From CAVOBC01 sp963693635 (GTDB lineage: Bacteria > Pseudomonadota > Gammaproteobacteria > Pseudomonadales > Azotimanducaceae), in assembly GCA_963693635.1 (NCBI GenBank), contig CAVOBC010000075.1, forward strand, positions 1 to 15,575: DNA of 15,575 nt. The letters are read 5' to 3'. Below are positions 13,292 to 15,575 of this stretch, in pieces. The position numbers were made by a program, and so were the translations under genes. The number at the start of each line of letters is the position of its first letter. The stretch's first letter is position 1. The notes beneath the pieces are model-generated. The model saw only the letters and a list, made by a program, of their open reading frames with translations, was not told the origin of the DNA and made no database searches.

Positions 13292-14260
13292 ATGAAAGTA
13301 GGTGTCTTGCAGTTTTTTAGCTGGCCGGGGCGGCGCGGCGAACTGAGTGATGTGTACGCGCGCGCGATGGAGCGCGTACACATCATGGACACCAACGGCT
13401 ACGACGCTGTGTGGATCGCGGAGCATCACTTCAGTACTTACAGTGTCTGCCCCTCTATCAACATGATGGGCACACACTTTGCCGCTCATACAAAAAACCT
13501 GCGTATTGGCACCGGCGTGTCGCTGGCTGCGTTCTATGACCCGTTGCGTCTGGCCGAAGAGGTGGCGTTGCTCGATGTGCTCTCAGGCGGCCGTGTCAAC
13601 TGGGGTGCCGGTCGAGGCTTCGATGCCAAGGAATTCTCGGCCTTCGGCGTTGACCGGGAGGAGAGCTATCCGCGCTTTCGAGAGAATGTCGACATCGTCC
13701 TGAATGCCTGGAAGTCAGAAAAGCTGACCTACAATGGTACCTATCATCAGTACGACGAGGTCGAAGTCTTGCCGAAACCGATGCAGTCGCCCCATCCCCC
13801 TGTCTGGATGGCAGCCTCTTCGCCCGATGCGGTGCGCTGGGCGGGCACTGAAGGTTTTTCGATCATGATGGATCCGCACTCGTCGATGGCCGACATCGCC
13901 GCAAAGCAGGGTGTCTATCGCGAGTCCCTCATCGCGGCCGGGCACCACGCAGACGGTCGCGACACCCCGGTCGCACGCTTGCTCGCCGTCGCGCCGACCG
14001 AGGAGGCAGCGCGGGAAGTGGCTGCATCCGGTGCTGGCTGGACGACGGGAAGCTACGCCAAGGGCGGGCCCATGAAAGGCCAGGCTGATCCGGTCGCCCG
14101 CTACGTGAACGATGTAATCATGTGGGGTACGCCTGAGCGCGTTGCTGATCAGATCATTGCGCATCGAGAAGAAGGCTCGCTCAATTACCTGCTGTGCGCG
14201 CCGCTCTCGCGCCAATCGTTCACGCTCTTCAACGACGAGGTGTTGCCCCGGATCCTCTGA
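13292..14260 (+). CDS. Luciferase-like flavin-dependent monooxygenase (LLM class)
   Basis: This is a TIM-barrel oxidoreductase of the bacterial luciferase-like family, which typically uses reduced FMN and oxygen to oxidise a small organic substrate. The protein has 322 residues from the ATG at 13292. Visible family features are the start MKVGVLQFFSW, the GYDAVWIAEHHF segment (about 36-47) corresponding to the EHHF region of luciferase alpha, NLRIGTGVSLAAFYDPLRLAEEVALLDVLSGGRVNWGAGRG, and the later PPVWMAASSPDAVRWAG. The last part (WGTPERVADQI) is also typical. The substrate cannot be told from sequence. It lies divergent from dnaE2 across the LexA region and 128 bases upstream of a glycosyltransferase on the same strand. 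An alternative ATG at 13268 adds eight residues. Confidence 0.92.
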   Translation: MKVGVLQFFSWPGRRGELSDVYARAMERVHIMDTNGYDAVWIAEHHFSTYSVCPSINMMGTHFAAHTKNLRIGTGVSLAAFYDPLRLAEEVALLDVLSGGRVNWGAGRGFDAKEFSAFGVDREESYPRFRENVDIVLNAWKSEKLTYNGTYHQYDEVEVLPKPMQSPHPPVWMAASSPDAVRWAGTEGFSIMMDPHSSMADIAAKQGVYRESLIAAGHHADGRDTPVARLLAVAPTEEAAREVAASGAGWTTGSYAKGGPMKGQADPVARYVNDVIMWGTPERVADQIIAHREEGSLNYLLCAPLSRQSFTLFNDEVLPRIL

Positions 14261-14388
14261 TATCGATTCGGTCCCCAGCCAGTTGCCAGACTCGTATCGG
14301 CGGTCAAGGCTGTGGGGAGGCTGCCCTTGAAGTGCCCGCGCGTGCCTGGTCGATGCACGATCACGGGGTGTTGTGATAGGAGCACGCG

Positions 14389-15414
14389 ATGAGCACGGTC
14401 GTAACCTTTGTGTTGCCCACCATGAACCGGCGCCCGCAGATCCTGCGTGCCGTTGAATCCTGTCTTGCGATCGCAAGTCCCCGCATTGTGCCGCATGTGC
14501 TGATCGTGGATGGCACCAGCACCGACGGCACCTGGGAGTTGCTGGTTGAGACCTACGGTGACGATCAGCGGGTGACGCTGACTCGCAACGCGACGGGCAC
14601 CGGCTATCAGCGTTCAGCATTTGAAGGGGCCGCACAGGTGGCCTCTGACTGGGCGACCTTCATGTACGACGACGACGTGCTGTCGCCTGAGTTTGGCAGG
14701 CTGATTGAAGCGATGTTGGACGCGGACTGCCGTTTCGCGATGGGTTACGGCGCGCACTATCCGGTTGCGGGTCGTTATGATTTTAAGGCGCTTGGTGAGT
14801 CGACGCAGGTTCTCGACGGCGCGTCGCTAACGCGTGCCTATTTTGGTTTCACAGATGCTGTGGCGAGTTCGCAACTGCCGGTCAATCCCATCTGCGCCGT
14901 GCTACCGGGCCCGCTCCTGCGCGAATGGGTCGGCATTTGCTGGCGATTTGTAGCGGGTTCGAGGTTCCGGCAGTACTTCGTGATCGAGCGCAACATCGGC
15001 TGCGATCTGCTGACCTATCTTGTCGGCATCCGGCGCGCAGGCAAGGCGCTGCTGGCCGACCGCGTCCTTGCGCAGTTCTCAGAACATCCGAGGTCCATGA
15101 GTCTCGAGTATGGCTGGCCTCACCTGCAGATCGGTTACTGGCTTGCTCGCATCTGGCTGGTCGATGAGTGCCTGCGCGATGGTGACATCGAGGAGGCGGC
15201 CGCCTGCGGACTCTTTGTCGTGCTCGAAGGCGCAAAAATTGCGGTCAAGTCACTGGGTGATCGTGAACGACGCTGGTTCTTTGCGATCGCTTCGGAGGTT
15301 CTTGGCCTCACCGGGCGGTTGCTTGTTGGTTGCGGTGCCAGGCGGTTGTTGTGGATGACAGGCGTCACTCTGCGACACGTGCTGCGTCCTGCGCCGCTCA
15401 CTGTCCCGGACTAA
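14389..15414 (+). CDS. Family 2 glycosyltransferase
   Basis: This is a GT-A fold glycosyltransferase of the GT2 type, which transfers a sugar from a nucleotide donor. The protein has 341 residues. The N-terminus is classic: TVVTFVLPTMNRRPQILRAVESCL, then HVLIVDGTSTDGTWELL (about 36-52). The metal/nucleotide-binding acidic cluster is MYDDDVLSPEF (92-102, Asp94-96), equivalent to the family DXD motif. The C-terminal half (about 170-341) matches no domain I recognise and contains amphipathic or hydrophobic stretches (LLTYLVGIRR, IGYWLARIWLV) but no certain membrane helix. The ATG has TAGGAG (14377-14382) with a 6-base spacer. The donor and acceptor are unknown. It may be cotranscribed with the monooxygenase gene, but the 128-base gap leaves this open. 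Confidence 0.88.
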   Translation: MSTVVTFVLPTMNRRPQILRAVESCLAIASPRIVPHVLIVDGTSTDGTWELLVETYGDDQRVTLTRNATGTGYQRSAFEGAAQVASDWATFMYDDDVLSPEFGRLIEAMLDADCRFAMGYGAHYPVAGRYDFKALGESTQVLDGASLTRAYFGFTDAVASSQLPVNPICAVLPGPLLREWVGICWRFVAGSRFRQYFVIERNIGCDLLTYLVGIRRAGKALLADRVLAQFSEHPRSMSLEYGWPHLQIGYWLARIWLVDECLRDGDIEEAAACGLFVVLEGAKIAVKSLGDRERRWFFAIASEVLGLTGRLLVGCGARRLLWMTGVTLRHVLRPAPLTVPD

Positions 15415-15498
15415 CACCTCGCGTGGGCCGTCACCGCTAGACCGCTGGATAGATGCCGCTTGACGGAAAGTCTACGCAGGGCTATCGCCAGACTTAGG

Positions 15499-15575
15499 CT
15501 AGAGGGTGACCAGGGGCAGGTCGGTGATCGCCCGTTGGCGCGTTGCCCAGGTGTGCCCATACCGGGCAACCTGTG
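15499..15575 (-). CDS. Possible C-terminus of a gene entering from the right edge
   Basis: On the minus strand a frame enters from the right edge and ends at TAG (15501-15499). It encodes QVARYGHTWATRQRAITDLP followed by LVTL. Third codon positions are GC in about 20 of 24 codons, similar to the real genes here. The fragment is too short to assign a family. The other two minus-strand frames also lack early stops, so this remains tentative. Confidence 0.3.
   Translation of the reverse strand, partial: QVARYGHTWATRQRAITDLPLVTL

Noticed and set aside
12835..13395. Minus-strand open frame of 186 codons across the LexA region
   Set aside because: It runs through the AT-rich LexA box and dnaE2 promoter and overlaps the start of the monooxygenase gene, with no domain signature.
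14274..14319. CCCCAGCC...GGCTGTGGGG as a terminator after the monooxygenase gene
   Set aside because: The stem has a bulge and a long loop, and no T-run follows.
13715..14635. Minus-strand open frame of 306 codons opposite the monooxygenase and glycosyltransferase genes
   Set aside because: It spans two well-supported plus-strand genes and the gap between them. The translation is Arg/His/Cys-rich and typical of an antisense shadow.

Overview
The window looks like a chromosomal segment of a GC-rich (roughly 60% by eye) gammaproteobacterium. The evidence is a gspE-to-gspM type II secretion (T2SS) operon in the usual proteobacterial order, an error-prone DNA polymerase DnaE2, and an Escherichia/Pseudomonas-style LexA box (TACTG-N10-CAGTA) in front of that polymerase. 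Family names are from recognition of motifs; no database search was possible, and a genus cannot be given.

Layout. Positions 1-745 (minus strand): the N-terminal 248 residues of a LysR-type regulator that runs off the left edge. Positions 746-1171: a divergent intergenic region with a possible promoter for the secretion operon. Positions 1172-9461 (plus strand): gspE, F, G, H, I, J, K, L and M, mostly overlapping or nearly touching. The exception is a 364-base gap between gspF and the likely gspG start. Positions 9538-12753 (minus strand): dnaE2, converging on gspM. Positions 12754-12957: a repeat-rich dnaE2 leader and a promoter carrying one strong and one partial LexA box. Positions 13292-14260 and 14389-15414 (plus strand): a luciferase-like flavin-dependent monooxygenase and a family 2 glycosyltransferase. 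A possible C-terminus of a minus-strand gene sits at the right edge.

How the genes work together. GspE (ATPase), GspF (inner-membrane platform), GspL and GspM (assembly platform), GspG (major pseudopilin) and GspH/I/J/K (minor pseudopilins) make up the inner-membrane motor and pseudopilus of a T2SS. The secretin GspD, the coupling protein GspC, the prepilin peptidase GspO/PilD and GspN are not in the window and must be supplied from elsewhere if the system works. dnaE2 belongs to the SOS mutagenesis response, but its usual partners imuA and imuB are not beside it. The last two genes are probably unrelated metabolic or envelope genes.

The oddest parts are the ends of several pseudopilin genes and the dnaE2 leader. 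GspK has an 81-residue pre-cleavage extension containing 15-base repeats, GspJ has a 57-residue hydrophilic tail, and the start of gspG is ambiguous beside a small overlapping frame. The dnaE2 leader is made of 14-15-base tandem repeats that create chained four-codon reading frames.
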